Assembly: GCF_029227915.1 (NCBI RefSeq) | Contig: NC_079878.1 | Span: 22,099,501-22,163,500, forward strand | Direction of reading: 5' to 3' | Source: Hydractinia symbiolongicarpus | Lineage: Eukaryota; Cnidaria; Hydrozoa; Anthoathecata; Hydractiniidae | DNA: 64,000 bases | In this document: positions 1 through 10,800 of the stretch, piece by piece | Numbering within the stretch: position 1 is the stretch's first letter | How the letters are laid out: each line of letters opens with the position of its first letter | Notes under the pieces: model-generated | Database searches by the model: none | The model's input: the letters and a program-made list of their open reading frames with translations, nothing else | What the model was told of the DNA's origin: nothing | Translations under genes and position numbers: made by a program

Positions 1-1000
1 ATTTTTATGTAATAGATGATACATGGAAGCATAGTGTAAATTATAGTGTGCTCTAAAACCTTTTATGGTTGTGTAGTTCATATTTTACAAAAGGTTATAT
101 ATTCAACTGTTATTAAGTTTAAAAGCAGTTTAACTTTGCATTTGTAAATCAACGCTTCTGCAATTAGCAATAGTTGGACACACTGATTACTTGCTGTTAT
201 TAATTTTTACTTCATCGCACTCTGGTTTGTACTTTATATTTTGTTTGAGGCACAGTTTTCTGTCAATATATTCTTGTTCCAGTAGTACTAGACTGCTTTA
301 TTCAATAAATCGAATTTTCATTTCAATTAGTTGGTTCGTTTGAATTAGCTTTCTCGATAGATCTAATGAAAGCAAATAAATACGATGTATACATTATACA
401 AGAGGACGGAATTAATGATTTTACATATGCACAAAGACAAAGTTTTAGAATTTTAATTATTCCGCATATGAGAGTTTAATTATGTCAGAGATACCAAAGT
501 ATGTTTGCGTCCTTACGCAATAGTTCTTTTGTGAAAGGTTTATTGAATATAATCTATATACCTGATCTCACTTCCAATTGCCTCTGACGTTACTCCTGTC
601 TTAATCATTTTGAGAAATACTTATCCCGCTCGTTGAGCACTGTAAGATATATCAGCTACAGCTCATAGCTCTATACATAATTAAATTGAGGATTTTTGTG
701 GGTTCTGGCTAGGGGTAGTTAAGGTCTGGTGACAATCAGTCGTATTTCATTCTATAGGTTTGACTGAATAAAGAGTTTAGCTAGAGACAGATCTGACAGA
801 TTCAAGAAAATTTCTGATGTACAGACCAGGAGTGATAGGATTAATTACTCCAGAAACAACTGCCTTCACAGTGTATCCTTTTTCCAGACCATCCTGGAAT
901 TTACGTTCCAAAATGATGTAAATTATCTTGTCTTTTTTCCAAATTTCATACTCAGGGGTGTCTTTTTTATTCTTTCACATTTTGAATTCAAAGCAATGTC
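1..1000. other. Non-coding, nothing recognised
   Basis: A+T-rich sequence without a supportable reading frame, RNA gene or tandem repeat. It precedes the first USP fragment and shows no recognisable Cys-box exon for it. Confidence 0.6.
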
Positions 1001-1855
1001 TTGATTTTACTTAATTCAAAAACCCCTGAGAAATCTTCCGCAAGTCACACAAAATCTTGTAAAATCAAAAAACCCGAAAAAGTTGCTACAAGGTCTGTCA
1101 GTAAAACAACCTCAAAGTTAGGCGAAGCATTTGTAGGTATTCTTCAAAGTTTGGCTGTTTCTAGAAGTCCAGTTGATCCCTCCCATTTTTTGCGTGCTAT
1201 GAAACATCATATCTCAGCTGCGAAGGGAAGTGCATTTAATATCTTTGCTCAGCACGACGTCCCCGAGGTTTTTGAATATCTCCTACCTGGTCTGTCATTA
1301 GACTTTCCATTTCTTTGAAGTCTTTTTAGTATTGGCATCAAGACATTCATGTCATATTACCAGCTCCTCAGAAGTTATAGCACCATGCATCCAACTTTAT
1401 CTGCACCCTACGTTACAATCTTCCTTAGATAATTTCTTTGAAAGCGAGGACTTGTCAGACACCAATGCCTACTTCTTCCATGTTTGCAACGCTCATCAAA
1501 CTGCTCTAATTGAAAAAGAGGTAGTGTCGTGCGGTCCAATCTCATTTTACAGCTAAAACGTTTTGCCAGTGTCACGGCCTTGTATCAAAAATTGCCTCTC
1601 GTATTACTGCTTACCCTGGTACCCTTTCCATACTTTTTAACGTAGATGGAGAAGTGAAATTTCGTTAAAATTTCCAATTAAGGGCTATTATTAACCATTG
1701 CGGCAACTTAAATAATGGTCACTACACAACCATAGCCTTCCACCAAATGGTACACAGGTGGATACATTGCAGCGATAGAGCAGTAAATTTTATGTGATGA
1801 CCGCCTTATTAACAGTCACGAGTCATATGTTTTCTTTTTAGAAGAGCTGAAGTAA
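1001..1855 (+). pseudogene. Ubiquitin-specific protease fragment, unit 1 of 3
   Basis: Decayed peptidase-C19 (USP) domain. USPs remove ubiquitin through a Cys-His-Asp/Asn triad. Visible pieces in order: a helical segment with VDPSHFLRAMKHHI and QHDVPEVFEYLL (1140-1290); a segment with LDNFFESEDL and a CNAHQ motif (1410-1520); ILQLKRF (1546-1567) in another frame; then the His-box equivalent NHCGNLNNGHYTT near 1695-1730, RWIHCSDRAV near 1755-1785, and SHESYVFFLEELK ending at a stop at 1853-1855. The pieces lie in several frames with stops between them, so the gene is dead. The Cys-box (GNTCY type) is not seen upstream, so this copy is also 5'-incomplete. The order matches the USP fold, and unit 3 supplies the missing Cys-box. 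Confidence 0.75.
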
Positions 1856-1865
1856 GAATATTTTA

Positions 1866-2200
1866 ACCAGAATGAGTCAGCAAGGGGGCTTGACTACACT
1901 CAGTCTTTGGAGAGAGACACTCCACTTATTACCCCAGTTAAAAAAAAATATTAGCAGGGGGGGGGGGGTTGATCACACATGATCTTATCTTTGGAGGGTA
2001 AGGACTCCTCTTATTACCTGAGTTAAAAACAAAGAACAGCACAGTTGAACAGAAAGTGGTCAAAGTTTACTTTAGGGAGATAGGATGTCTATTTTCTGTT
2101 GATGACCGTCTGCGGACCTCTTTGAGGTGACCCAGCTAGACATCCAGGGTACTTAGCTTCAGAAATATGGGTCGTTAATTGTCAGTTAATAGATATTTAG
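1866..2200 (+). repeat. Non-coding flank of USP unit 1
   Basis: Contains two internally similar stretches, each with a G-rich run followed by a 'ctttggag' and 'cttattacc' pattern, around 1880-1930 and 1960-2020. Related flanking sequence recurs after USP unit 3 (about 4220-4290). This suggests that whole USP-plus-flank units were duplicated. A run of eleven or so G residues lies near 1957-1968. Confidence 0.45.
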
Positions 2201-2279
2201 ATTCCCAAAATCTGAAAAATGAAATGGTTTTAACCATAATGTTCCCTGCACCAAGAGAGCACTAGGGAAACAAGGATTA

Positions 2280-2640
2280 TGAGGAATAGAGAAATTCTGA
2301 CTTTGCACCTGAAAAGGTTTGCAGGAGATGAAGAGAACATCTGGCTAAGAACAATAAATTTGTTGAAAATTTTTCCTATTCTATTCCTTATTTCAATATC
2401 CCGATATCTAGTGACTCGGACACATCTTTTATCCAAAAGTATGCTTTGGTAGCTGTGATAAATCACTCTGAAACATTGAATGCAGGCCACTATTGTGCCC
2501 ATATCAAAGATCGGACCATAAACTCTTTGTAGCTCTGCAATGATAAGGCTATAACCAAAGTTGATCCAAGAACGCTCAACAGCATTACATCATATGTTTT
2601 CTTTTATACATGCTGCCAGTTTGTTTGTTTTGTCCTCTTT
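2280..2640 (+). pseudogene. Ubiquitin-specific protease fragment, unit 2 of 3
   Basis: Only the C-terminal half of a USP domain remains. LTLHLKRFAGDEE (about 2297-2335) is the conserved LKRF strand. After a frame change comes LVAVINHSETLNAGHY (about 2449-2493), the His-box, then CAHIKDRT and LCNDKAI, which carries the Asp/Asn-box, then SYVFFYTC. A TAG replaces the expected Trp codon just before LCND (near 2528). At least one frameshift and one nonsense change make it a pseudogene. It lies between two similar fragments on the same strand, so tandem duplication is the simplest origin. Confidence 0.75.
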
Positions 2641-2715
2641 TTAAAATACCTTCGCTGTTGCTTTAAACCTGTACTACCAGGGTCATGGGGAAGGAAAATC
2701 TAAATCCGAGCGGTT

Positions 2716-2900
2716 TTGTTTGACCTCAATTCAGTAAGGTGCCTAAGTTTACTAACTTGGTCTTCAGGCTTGAAAACCCTGCTGTCCTTAGTCAAAATAT
2801 CGACAGGCTGGTCCTGTCGTGACAACCTCCTGTGTAAGGCTGAGTGTTGGGGCCCTGTAACACAGAGTCAGAAGTTCTGGCTTAAGGGTGGGTTTTATTT
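2716..2900 (+). repeat. Flank of USP unit 2, repeated after unit 3
   Basis: The block with 'aagtttactaacttggtctt', 'gctggtcctg' and the hairpin-like 'gtgtaaggctgagtgttggg...cctgtaacac' recurs at about 4285-4530. It follows USP unit 2 at the same relative position as the copy after unit 3. It is probably an old 3' untranslated or intergenic part of the duplicated unit. The long reading frame crossing it at 2716-3192 resembles nothing and is not called as a gene. Confidence 0.5.
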
Positions 2901-3088
2901 AATTCTTTTTTATATTAATATATTTTTGACATATCAATTTTTCTATTTGTGTTCTATCTGTAACCAGTCCGTTTATGTTGTTAGCTCTGTCTTGTGTCGT
3001 ATTGTTTGTGATAGAAGGATTGTTTTTGGTGACATGTGCATGAAAGCTTCTTTCTGTATTTGGGTCGCTAGAAATACAAAGGTATGGA

Positions 3089-4060
3089 ATGAACACAGCC
3101 ACATCCCTGTTTCAACCAGCTATTCCATACCCCACTCCGCTAATGCCAAAGGCCAAACAACCAACAGTCACCAAGCCCAATACACCTGTTAAAGCAGGCC
3201 CAGACCCACCTACGCACAGCAAAGTAATTCACGCAGGATTAATAAATAAAGGAAACACCTGTTACGCCAGTTCCATCCTGCAAGCATTAACTGCAATCCC
3301 ATCATTTTGATTACATTGTGCTTCGGACTCTTAGCTCTCCTCTATTGAAGTCTGTTATGCTGAGTATGTCCATGCTGTCCCAGTCTTCCACAGCTGTTGA
3401 CCCTTCCGCCTTCTTACGAGCCTTGCAGCGTGAGATGTCCAGCATTAGTACTTAAATACTGCTTCATGTCTTGGGTGAATTAACAGGCCCCTCAGTTATC
3501 GCAAATAATATCATCAACATTATAACCACTACGACGTCATGTAATGCATGCTTCTTATCAACTAGCAGGGAGGAAAGTATGCCTATTGTGCCACTCCCTA
3601 TCTCAAACAGCGTTACAGGTTCAATTAATTGTTTTTTGCAGCCGAAAATTTGTCTGGAAATGACAGGTGGCTTTGCCCGCAGTGCTCTTCTTATCAAGAC
3701 GGTGCAAGCGAAACGGTTTTCACCCAGTGCGTAGACATTCTAATTATCCAACCGAAGAGGTTTACGTTTCTTGATGGAAGAACCCTAAAAAATAACAAAT
3801 TTGTTACCTGCCTTGCTTCAAATGACGACATTTTTAGAGTTCGCTCTCAGCCAACGGATGACATATCATTTAACAACAAATTTTCGTTAGCTGCCACTAT
3901 TAATCATTCGAGCACCCTGGGAGCAGGTCACTATTGGGCATTCATTAAAGATCGCAGCTGTGGCTCATGGTTAAGATGTGACGATAAAGCAGTTGTTACA
4001 GTTGCACCATCCGATTTAAATAACTCTTTTGTGTATGTGTTTTTTTTTGTGAAAATGTAA
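3089..4060 (+). pseudogene. Ubiquitin-specific protease, unit 3 of 3, most complete
   Basis: Most complete of the three USP copies. A Pro/Lys-rich lead is followed by HAGLINKGNTCYASSILQAL (about 3226-3285), the catalytic Cys-box. A TGA follows at once. The helical segment VDPSAFLRALQREM continues in another frame (about 3397-3440). The next segment contains TSCNACFLSTSREES. A frame change in a T6 run (3632-3637) joins to FAAENLSGNDRWLCPQC (a zinc-knuckle-like Cys pair), then IIQPKRF. The His-box LAATINHSSTLGAGHYWAF (about 3889-3945) and LRCDDKAV (about 3972-3995) follow. Cys, His and Asp positions are all preserved, but at least three breaks interrupt the frame. It was probably a full USP that died recently; splicing could account for some junctions, but I saw no good splice sites. 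Confidence 0.8.
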
Positions 4061-4116
4061 AAATTGTCTGATTAACATTCACATAAAAGGGGGAGGGTTA
4101 TCTTTCCCTAGCGGTT

Positions 4117-4560
4117 TTGTATTACCCTGGCTGTTTCTGTCACAAGCAGTCTACCGTGAACCTAGAGTTTGCTCACTCTTCACTCTCTTATAGAGTAATC
4201 ATAAGAAGCATAGCAAAGGGGTTCGACTATGTCTTGTCTTTGGGTGCGACGACCCCACTTTTTACCCCAGTCCAGCAGGGAGGCCAAGTTTGCTCACTTG
4301 GTCTACAGGGTTAACGATCCTGCTGTACCCATAGTTATTCTTGTAAGAAGCTCTGCAAGGGGGTGTGAAATTTCTCTTTCATGTCTTCGTGGTTTTACGC
4401 CCACGCATATCACCCCAGTAACTTCAGGTTGGTCCTGACCAAGGCTGGTCCTAAGCATCAATCAACTGTGTAAGGCTGAGTGTTGGGATCCCGTAACACG
4501 TGTGAAGCTACAGCCAGGTTCACAAGTCCTGGCGCATAGGTAGTTGTTTGCCCCCTTTTT
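4117..4560 (+). repeat. Flank of USP unit 3
   Basis: Copy of the non-coding flank seen after unit 2, with the same 'aagtttgctcacttggtcta', 'ggttggtcctgaccaa' and 'gtgtaaggctgagtgttgg' blocks in the same order. The short reading frames here are spurious. Confidence 0.5.
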
Positions 4561-5200
4561 ATAGTTTTTATTTATTTGTATATATATACGTTTTATGTCA
4601 ATATATGTTGTTGTTGTTTTTTTGTTTTGTTGTTGCAATATTTGTATTGTCCAGAGGGTTGCTTTTTCAATTAACTTGGTTGTACAGACCATCCTTGTAA
4701 AAGGTTGATCTTGCTTTGCATAGGGATCTTTAGAGGGTTTAACCTCTACCACTCAAAATAAGAGTCATTAGACTAGTCGAATCACTACAGCTTGCTGTTT
4801 TGTTATCTCATTATCATTTCTTAAAAAATAGTTTTAGGTCCAAGTTGGACAGTACTCATGCTTGTAAGAAGCAAGAAAGTGTATTCAGCACCTTCTTCTG
4901 GGAGCTGAATCCCAGTTTTGACAACCACCGTCCCTGTAGACAAGATACTTCAGTGCAGCTTGCTGTATTGTAAACCTTTTTCATCTTTCAATAGGAAACA
5001 AAAGAAAGCAAAAAAGTTAACCGTAGTGGATATATGAAATATCGTTATCGAAAAAAAATATAAAATCTAAAACAGAACTTCTAGCTTTGGCTCAAACACA
5101 GAGCAGTAACGGTAATCTAGCACTGTCCTCGTTCGTTATAAAAAAGGTGCAAAGAAAACCAATGACATAATAGCTTTTTCATGGGCTTACTGAATGCATT
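4561..5200. other. Spacer between the USP array and the helicase fragment
   Basis: A+T-rich and non-coding. The stretch near 4885-4975 faintly resembles the USP flanks. Nothing else is supportable. Confidence 0.4.
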
Positions 5201-5204
5201 TCGC

Positions 5205-5675
5205 TACGATGTGAGGCTAGATGTGACCGTCAATGGTTGCACTGCGCCAAAACTGCATTAGAAGGTAACAATATTAAAGCTTCTCAATTTGGTACTGCAG
5301 TAAGAGAACTTCTTATCAATGGCAGAGGGAAATACCGTAACATTATTATCACAGGTCCTGCATATTGTGGAAAAACATTTATTTTGAATCCCCTCACGTC
5401 TATCTACAAGTGCCTTGTGAACCCGGCAACATGCTCCTTCGCGTGGGTTGCGTTGAAAATTCTGAGATTATATTTTTGACTGATTTACGTTGGCAGGCAT
5501 GATTCCATGGCATGACTTACTGTTATTACTAGAATGACAGCCGGTTCACTTACCAGCTCCAAAAACTCACTACAAAAACGATTCGCAACATTGAGTGGGC
5601 AAATATGCCATGTGAAACACGGCGTTGTTGATGAAACTCAACTACTCCCATCCCATATGTCAATGTAAAAACTTT
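5205..5675 (+). pseudogene. SF3 / Parvo-NS1-like helicase fragment
   Basis: A Cys-containing lead (ARCDRQWLHCAKTALEGN) precedes RGKYRNIIITGPAYCGKTFI, whose GPxxCGKT is a Walker A P-loop. The text continues with NPATCSFAWV, then in frame ENSEIIFLTDLRW (Walker B-like). A frame change and a stop precede IPWHDLLLLLE (about 5498-5530) and VHLPAPKTHY (about 5540-5570). This order is what I recall for superfamily 3 / Parvo-NS1-type ATPases that are abundant in cnidarian genomes as mobile or endogenised sequences. At least two stops and one frameshift disable it. No origin-binding or nuclease domain is visible. Whether it belonged to the same element as the USP copies is unknown. Family assignment is from memory. 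Confidence 0.6.
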
Positions 5676-6398
5676 TTAATATAATAAAAACATGCAAATA
5701 CACTTCTTTGTAAAGAGTATTAAGAGACCCTTTTGAATTATTGAATATATACACTCTTATCAATAATCGATCGCAAACTTTGTTTTATTATTGTTTATCG
5801 TTTTATTTTTAGTGAAGAAACTTGAAAGCGCAAAGGCTCGAATCCTTTAAATCTAAAATGCAAATGTATTGATGGCTAATTAGTCAACCGTTTTGAGCCA
5901 CTTTTCTGGCCATAAATTACTGCAGGGTTTTTTTGTAATAACTTACAATGTTGTAATTAAAACGAATGCATCAACTCAACCATGGTAGCCAAGGCAGACC
6001 AAAATTAACTACAGGGTCCTTTAAAATATTTTCTTATTTAATTATTTTTCTCCGTGATATTTATTTTGTATTATATACTTAGTGGTTGTATTTATAAGAT
6101 GGAACCTAAGTTATATCGTATTTATACATACGTTTTACTCGTTTACAAGGCGGCGAAACTGACAAAGTGTATCAAAAAAACAAATTCCGTCACAATACCT
6201 CGTTTATAATGAACTAGGCCTTAGAAAAAACTTGGAATACATCTTCCGATTTTTCTATCGCAAGGAATCCATACATCAGCTTGTTGTGAGTAATTAAACC
6301 TTTATAACAAACTTGTAAAGAAAGAAGAACTTTTGATAGACCTGTTGGGAAAAAAATATGAGCGGATTTTCAGAATCAAAAATAAATCCGTTACACAG
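5676..6398. other. Non-coding, nothing recognised
   Basis: A+T-rich spacer. Toward its right end (6240-6300) it contains a degraded piece resembling the ~161-bp repeat that follows ('gaatccatac...' context). Confidence 0.4.
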
Positions 6399-6724
6399 TA
6401 GTTAACATTTCTAAAAAAGGCCTTCGCTAAGAATTTTGAAACGAATTCCTTTTCCCTAAAGAATCCATAAATCGAAATTCGTTTTTTCTGTAAACTATGT
6501 CTGCGCAAAGTATTTATTAGAGATTTTTCAGGCCAAGAAGCAATACATACAAATGAAATTAGTCAACATTTCTGAATAAGGCCTTCGTCAAATATTTTAA
6601 AACGAATTCCCGTTCTTAGAAGCAATCCATACATCGAGATGAGGTTGTTTTGGTAAATTATGTCTGTATAAAGCAATTATAAGAGAATTTCCACGTCAAA
6701 AAGCAATACATACACATGAAATTA
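6399..6724 (+). repeat. Degenerate ~161-bp tandem repeat
   Basis: Two recognisable units start at 'gttaacattt' (6401) and 'gtcaacattt' (6562). They share 'aaggccttcg', 'aaacgaattcc', 'aatccata.atcga', 'tatgtctg' and 'agcaatacatac' in the same order. A third unit begins near 6720 ('aattagttgag') and is replaced by the 102-bp array. No coding capacity. Confidence 0.6.
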
Positions 6725-6730
6725 GTTGAG

Positions 6731-7410
6731 ATAGAGGACTATCCGATGATATTATTGGTTATGCGCACTCCGTTTGTCTTGTTTCGTTGAATTAAGGTCA
6801 GAAAATTAATTTTTCAGAAGAATAGGTCTCGAATAGAGGACTATCCGATGATATTATTGGTTATGCGCACTCCGTTTGTCTTGTTTCGTTGAATTAAGGT
6901 CAGAAAATTAATTTTTCAGAAGAATAGGTCTCGAATAGAGGACTATCCGATGATATTATTGGTTATGCGCACTCCGTTTGTCTTTTTTCGTTGAATTAAG
7001 GTCAGAAAATTAATTTTTCAGAAGAAAAGGTCTCGAATAGAGGACTATCCGATGATATTATTGGTTATGCGCACTCCGTTTGTCTTGTTTTGTTGAATTA
7101 AAGTCAGAAAATTAATTTTTCAGAAGAATAGGTCTCGAATAGAGGACTATCCGATGATATTATTGGTTATGCGCACTCCGTTTGTCTTGTTTCGTTGAAT
7201 TAAGGTCAGAAAATTAATTTTTCAGAAGAATAGGTCTCGAATAGAGGACTATCCGATGATATTATTGGTTATGCGCACTCCGTTTGTCTTGTTTCGTTGA
7301 ATTAAGGTCAAAAAATTATTTTTTCAGAAGAAAAGGTCTCGAATAAATGACTATCCGATGATATTTTTGGAAATGCACGCTCTGTTTGTCTTGTTTCGTT
7401 GAATTAAATC
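6731..7410 (+). repeat. 102-bp minisatellite, about 6.6 copies
   Basis: Units begin at 6731, 6833, 6935, 7037, 7139, 7241 and 7343, spaced exactly 102 bp. Six are nearly identical. The seventh is diverged (starts 'ataaatgact') and truncated near 7406. Each contains 'gactatccgatgatatta', 'tatgcgcactccgtttgtc' and 'aattaatttttcagaag'. Although 102 is a multiple of 3, the longest frame is closed by TGA in every unit, so it is not a coding repeat. There are no unique spacers, so it is not a CRISPR array. Confidence 0.95.
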
Positions 7411-8417
7411 ACAGTCAGAATTATTATATTGCGCAATATCGACCACTTTGATGCGTGCGCCTTAAACCGACGTGCTAAAAAATTGAAGTTAACTTTCGCC
7501 TTTAGTCACAGCCAGGATTAATGCCTACAACGTGCGAAAGAAGTGTTAAACATGACTGCATGGATATTTAGATATCCTTGACAGCGCATTCGTTGACGGT
7601 GAACTGAGAAAGATTATGCTCGCTCAAACTTTTCACTTGCGAGTTTTATGTTTGGTTTGAGTGTTTTACAAAGTGTAATCCATACAATTATGAGTTCTAC
7701 TTATTCCAGTGTTGAAAAATATTGAGGTTCCTTTTGGGGACAAGAATGTGGATTCCGCTTATTTTATATTTTGCCTTCAACTGGAGTATCAACTCATTCT
7801 GCAGGGCATATTAACTTTTTTTTATAACAAAACAAATTTAATTTCAGCTTAAAGTATTAAAATATGTCATCCAGGTAACCATAGCGGGACAAAACTTCTC
7901 GGGAAAAAAATCCGTCACTAGCGGATTATTTCGTCACTTTCCCCAACCGAAATGTTATGGTATGCAAGTTTTACTTTTCTCAGAAGCTATATCAGCGCAT
8001 CAGTTGCAGAAAATTTTTTGTAAGAAAAATATCATTCGTTGAGGTGAATTTTTGTTGGGTAAGTTTTCGCTACTTTGTCTCTTTTCCCTCGTCAAAAATT
8101 TGGGACATTAACACCGACACCTTAAGGTCGATAACGGCTTTTGACGCTAAGTAAACTGCACCGCGCCACGGCCTTTCTTATCTACGCCCAAAACCTCGTT
8201 TTATAGCATTTTGAATGAAATTGACTGCGACAAAAAGCCTTGTGATAACAGCTTTGATCAAGAGGCACTGAGGACGAGAATGATTTGCGTCGTATTAAAT
8301 GCACGGTTCCAAAACTTAAACCTGTAGCTTTTTAAAAAATAGACGAACAGGATTCCCACAGGCAAGTACCGCACACTCCCGGTCATGTATAAGCAACGAT
8401 GTAAGTGCTACTCTTTC
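7411..8417. other. Non-coding, nothing recognised
   Basis: No supportable gene. Reading frames here are short and unlike known proteins. Confidence 0.5.
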
Positions 8418-8625
8418 GTGGGTAATCAGCTTGATTGACAATTGGGTTAACTATTAAGATGACCAGCTTATTGTCAATCTGGATTTCCCCACGATGTGAA
8501 ATAAACACTTAGCGGCGGCAGCGCACTAGCTTTCTCAGTAAATAATCTGCTTGATTGGCCTTTGGGTTAAATGTCAACCTGCTTATGGCTAACCTGGATT
8601 ATTACGGCTAATTTACTCGGTTTAA
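8418..8625. repeat. Two tandem imperfect hairpins
   Basis: Unit 1 pairs 'cgtgggtaatcagcttgatt' (8418-8437) with the complementary arm ending 'tttccccacg' (to 8493). Unit 2, about 118 bp downstream, has the related 'aataatctgcttgattggcc' arm (about 8541-8560) and 'aacctggattatta' opposite it. Both loops contain 'ttgggttaa'. The hairpins lie just beyond the 3' end of the pseudokinase gene. They could be a small foldback element or a structured 3' region; function unknown. Confidence 0.5.
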
Positions 8626-8685
8626 TGTTCAGGAGAAATTAATAAGTATAAAAACAATATTTTCATGGCTAACGTATTTTATTTA

Positions 8686-10415
8686 CTATTCTATAGTTTT
8701 AAACAGATATAAGTCAACCAAATCCAGAAAATGTTGCATAACTGCCGGATCTTCTTTTAAGCACTCCTTGGCAAGTTTAAAAAAATGTTTTCCTTCATTG
8801 ACTCATCTTTTAAATTTCTTAAGACAAAGCGACGGCACAAATGACCAAATGCGTATACGTCAGAACAAAATGACGGAGGAGTTAACCCATTTTTTACTGA
8901 TTTCGGAATATGAAGTGCATCTTTCCATATTGATTGCTGAACTATTGTCAAAGATTTTGCACTGTTAGCGCGACAGGCGGATGAAAACCTAACAAGAACG
9001 GTACTGTACGAGTCATACTTATAGCGCAAACATACATTGCTGGCGGTTATTTGGTTGTGCAATATATTGCTATTATGAATATGACAAATGGCATCAGACA
9101 GACCTGACAGGATGCTTGAAATCGCGGAAGTTTTAATTTTTGCATATTTGTTAAACATATCAACGAGGGTAGCATCGCTCTCAAAGCCTAAAACAAGCAC
9201 AGGGGTCGAATTGATTGTCGATAAACCATGGCAATAAACAATGTTTGGGTGTTTTCCAGCAAGAAAAATGATTTTAGCTTCATAAATTAAGTTAGACATC
9301 TGCGTTGAAATGCTGTTTTTTAAAACTTGCTTGTGTGATTTACACACTCCAAATTCACCGTTATTAAATTCAACTCGTCTCAAAACGTGGTTTGAAGTAA
9401 CTTTAACAATCGTCAGTGCTACATTTTCATCAAATTCAAACATTGGCACATCAGTTTCTAACAAAACTTCGTCCACGTAACCAAACGAATCTGAGAAATT
9501 GGCTGCATCCACGATCTGTACCGTTCTCATTGAGAAATACGAAGTTAACTTTAAACGGCTCAATTGTCGGCTATGGTTCGCTAAAATTTTATTTTTGGAA
9601 GTCAGCAACGAATTTGTTTGTTTTTCCCTCTTTCTCTTTTTCTTCTCTAGCTCCAGCTTTTTCGGCAAGTCATTTTTTTCAAAAACTCCACAGGATCCCA
9701 CCTGCATGTAAAGCAAAACGGTTTTATGTCAACACAACATATATAACTAAAAATAAAATGGCGCTCGTTTAACAAAAAAACTCGAGAGGAAATTATCATA
9801 GGGATTCTAAATAAGATTTTACCTGCGAATGCGATGAAGTGATAGGTTCAATGTCCTCATTAGAGTTCACCGACTAAAGAAACAATCGAGCTAATTAAAG
9901 TAATGACATCCTGAGAAAGAATTTAGCTTCAGATCGAACTTTATGGAGCAAAAGCCAATTGTACCAATACCGCCTCCTTGATTGTGCAAACCTCCTTGAT
10001 TGTACTATGTATGTAAAACCAATTCTAAATAAAGTTACAAACCTCTCTAAGCTTATATTTTTCTGTAACTTCGACTATCAGTTTTGTAGTTATATCATTT
10101 AATGAAGTGCTGTCCATAAGAGAAACAACTTGCTTCTAAATAAAAGCTACACATAGTAAGTCATTTACACACGGTCACGCGTTCCACTGATCAGAAAGCT
10201 GTGAAAATTTACAACAAAAACATGTAACTAGCTACATAAATCAGCTACGTGTTTTTGTAGTTACGCCCTAGTTGGAAAATATTTTTTACCTTAAGACTTT
10301 TTCGCAGTCTCGGCTTTAACTTTTTAAAGAACTTTTTTCTTCCCTTGTTCGATTGCATGTTACCAAACACCTGTTGAAAAATGCCATCCACAATGGAATC
10401 AACACTTGTATTCAT
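8686..10415 (-). CDS. Pseudokinase, four exons, one homopolymer frameshift
   Basis: Protein-kinase-fold gene on the minus strand. Exons: 10415-10290 (42 codons from ATG), 10135-10043 (31 codons), 9873-9823 (17 codons) and 9701-8686. Every intron is GT-AG and phase 0, which supports the model. Exon 1 is basic (GRKKFFKKLKPRLRKSLK); exon 4 begins with a Lys/Glu-rich coiled coil. The kinase core has EAKIIFLAGKHPNIVYCHGL (alpha-C and beta-4 region), then ILHNQITASNVCL where active kinases have HRD or HND. VLVRFSSAC stands where DFG is expected, followed by SDVYAFG. Catalytic Asp and metal-binding Asp are both lost, so it should not transfer phosphate. A seven-A run (8779-8785, plus strand) breaks the frame; the other frame continues with LAKECLKEDPAV, a normal kinase C-terminus, to a TAG at 8686-8688. 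This may be a one-base assembly error or a real lesion. The ATG follows 'ggtttag', which could be a splice or trans-splice acceptor. Confidence 0.75.
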
Positions 10416-10778
10416 TTTGCTAAACCAAAAATTACAACATCAATTATATGTCACGTCAATTATATGTGACTTAAATAATACATGTACAGAAGTATATGTC
10501 AAAAGTGAACAATACGCCTATAAAACGAACATCCAGAAAAAAAATATCTCAAAAATTAGGAAGGCTCACTTTATAGGATTCCACTGTAAAGTATATAATC
10601 ATAAGGAATCACGTTACTTTTATAAGAAACATCTTCGAAAGAGACATAACGCAGTGAAACTACTAACTCATAAAATATAAAAGAAATTGAAAGCCTAAAA
10701 GCATTTTTAGGCTAGCCTAAGTTTGCTGTTTCTTATAAAACGTGCAGCCTATATACTGCATACATATGCTATGGAAGC
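10416..10778. other. Spacer upstream of the pseudokinase
   Basis: Presumed 5' flank of the pseudokinase. It holds a short perfect-looking palindrome at 10692-10713 ('agcctaaaagcatttttaggct' with arms agcctaaaa/tttttaggct). 'gcagcctata' near 10744-10753 also occurs just outside the right end of element B. Confidence 0.4.
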
Positions 10779-10781
10779 TAC

Positions 10782-10800
10782 GGAAGCCGAGAAGGGACAC
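10782..10800 (+). repeat. Left terminal inverted repeat of element A
   Basis: 19-bp tip ending in GGGACAC. It matches the A right tip (GGGGACAC) better than the B tips (GGGGCCAA), so the two elements have distinguishable ends. A second partial tip, ggaagc, lies just outside at 10773-10778, separated by TAC. Confidence 0.8.

Noticed and set aside
2716-3192. 158-codon plus-strand frame
   Set aside because: Lies over the repeated USP flank; no domain, Cys-rich by chance, and its counterpart after unit 3 is not open.
4219-4235. tRNA-like B box (gggttcgac...)
   Set aside because: No A box at the right distance and no cloverleaf; part of the USP flank repeat.
6731-7410. CRISPR array
   Set aside because: Units are contiguous 102-bp copies with no unique spacers, in eukaryotic DNA.
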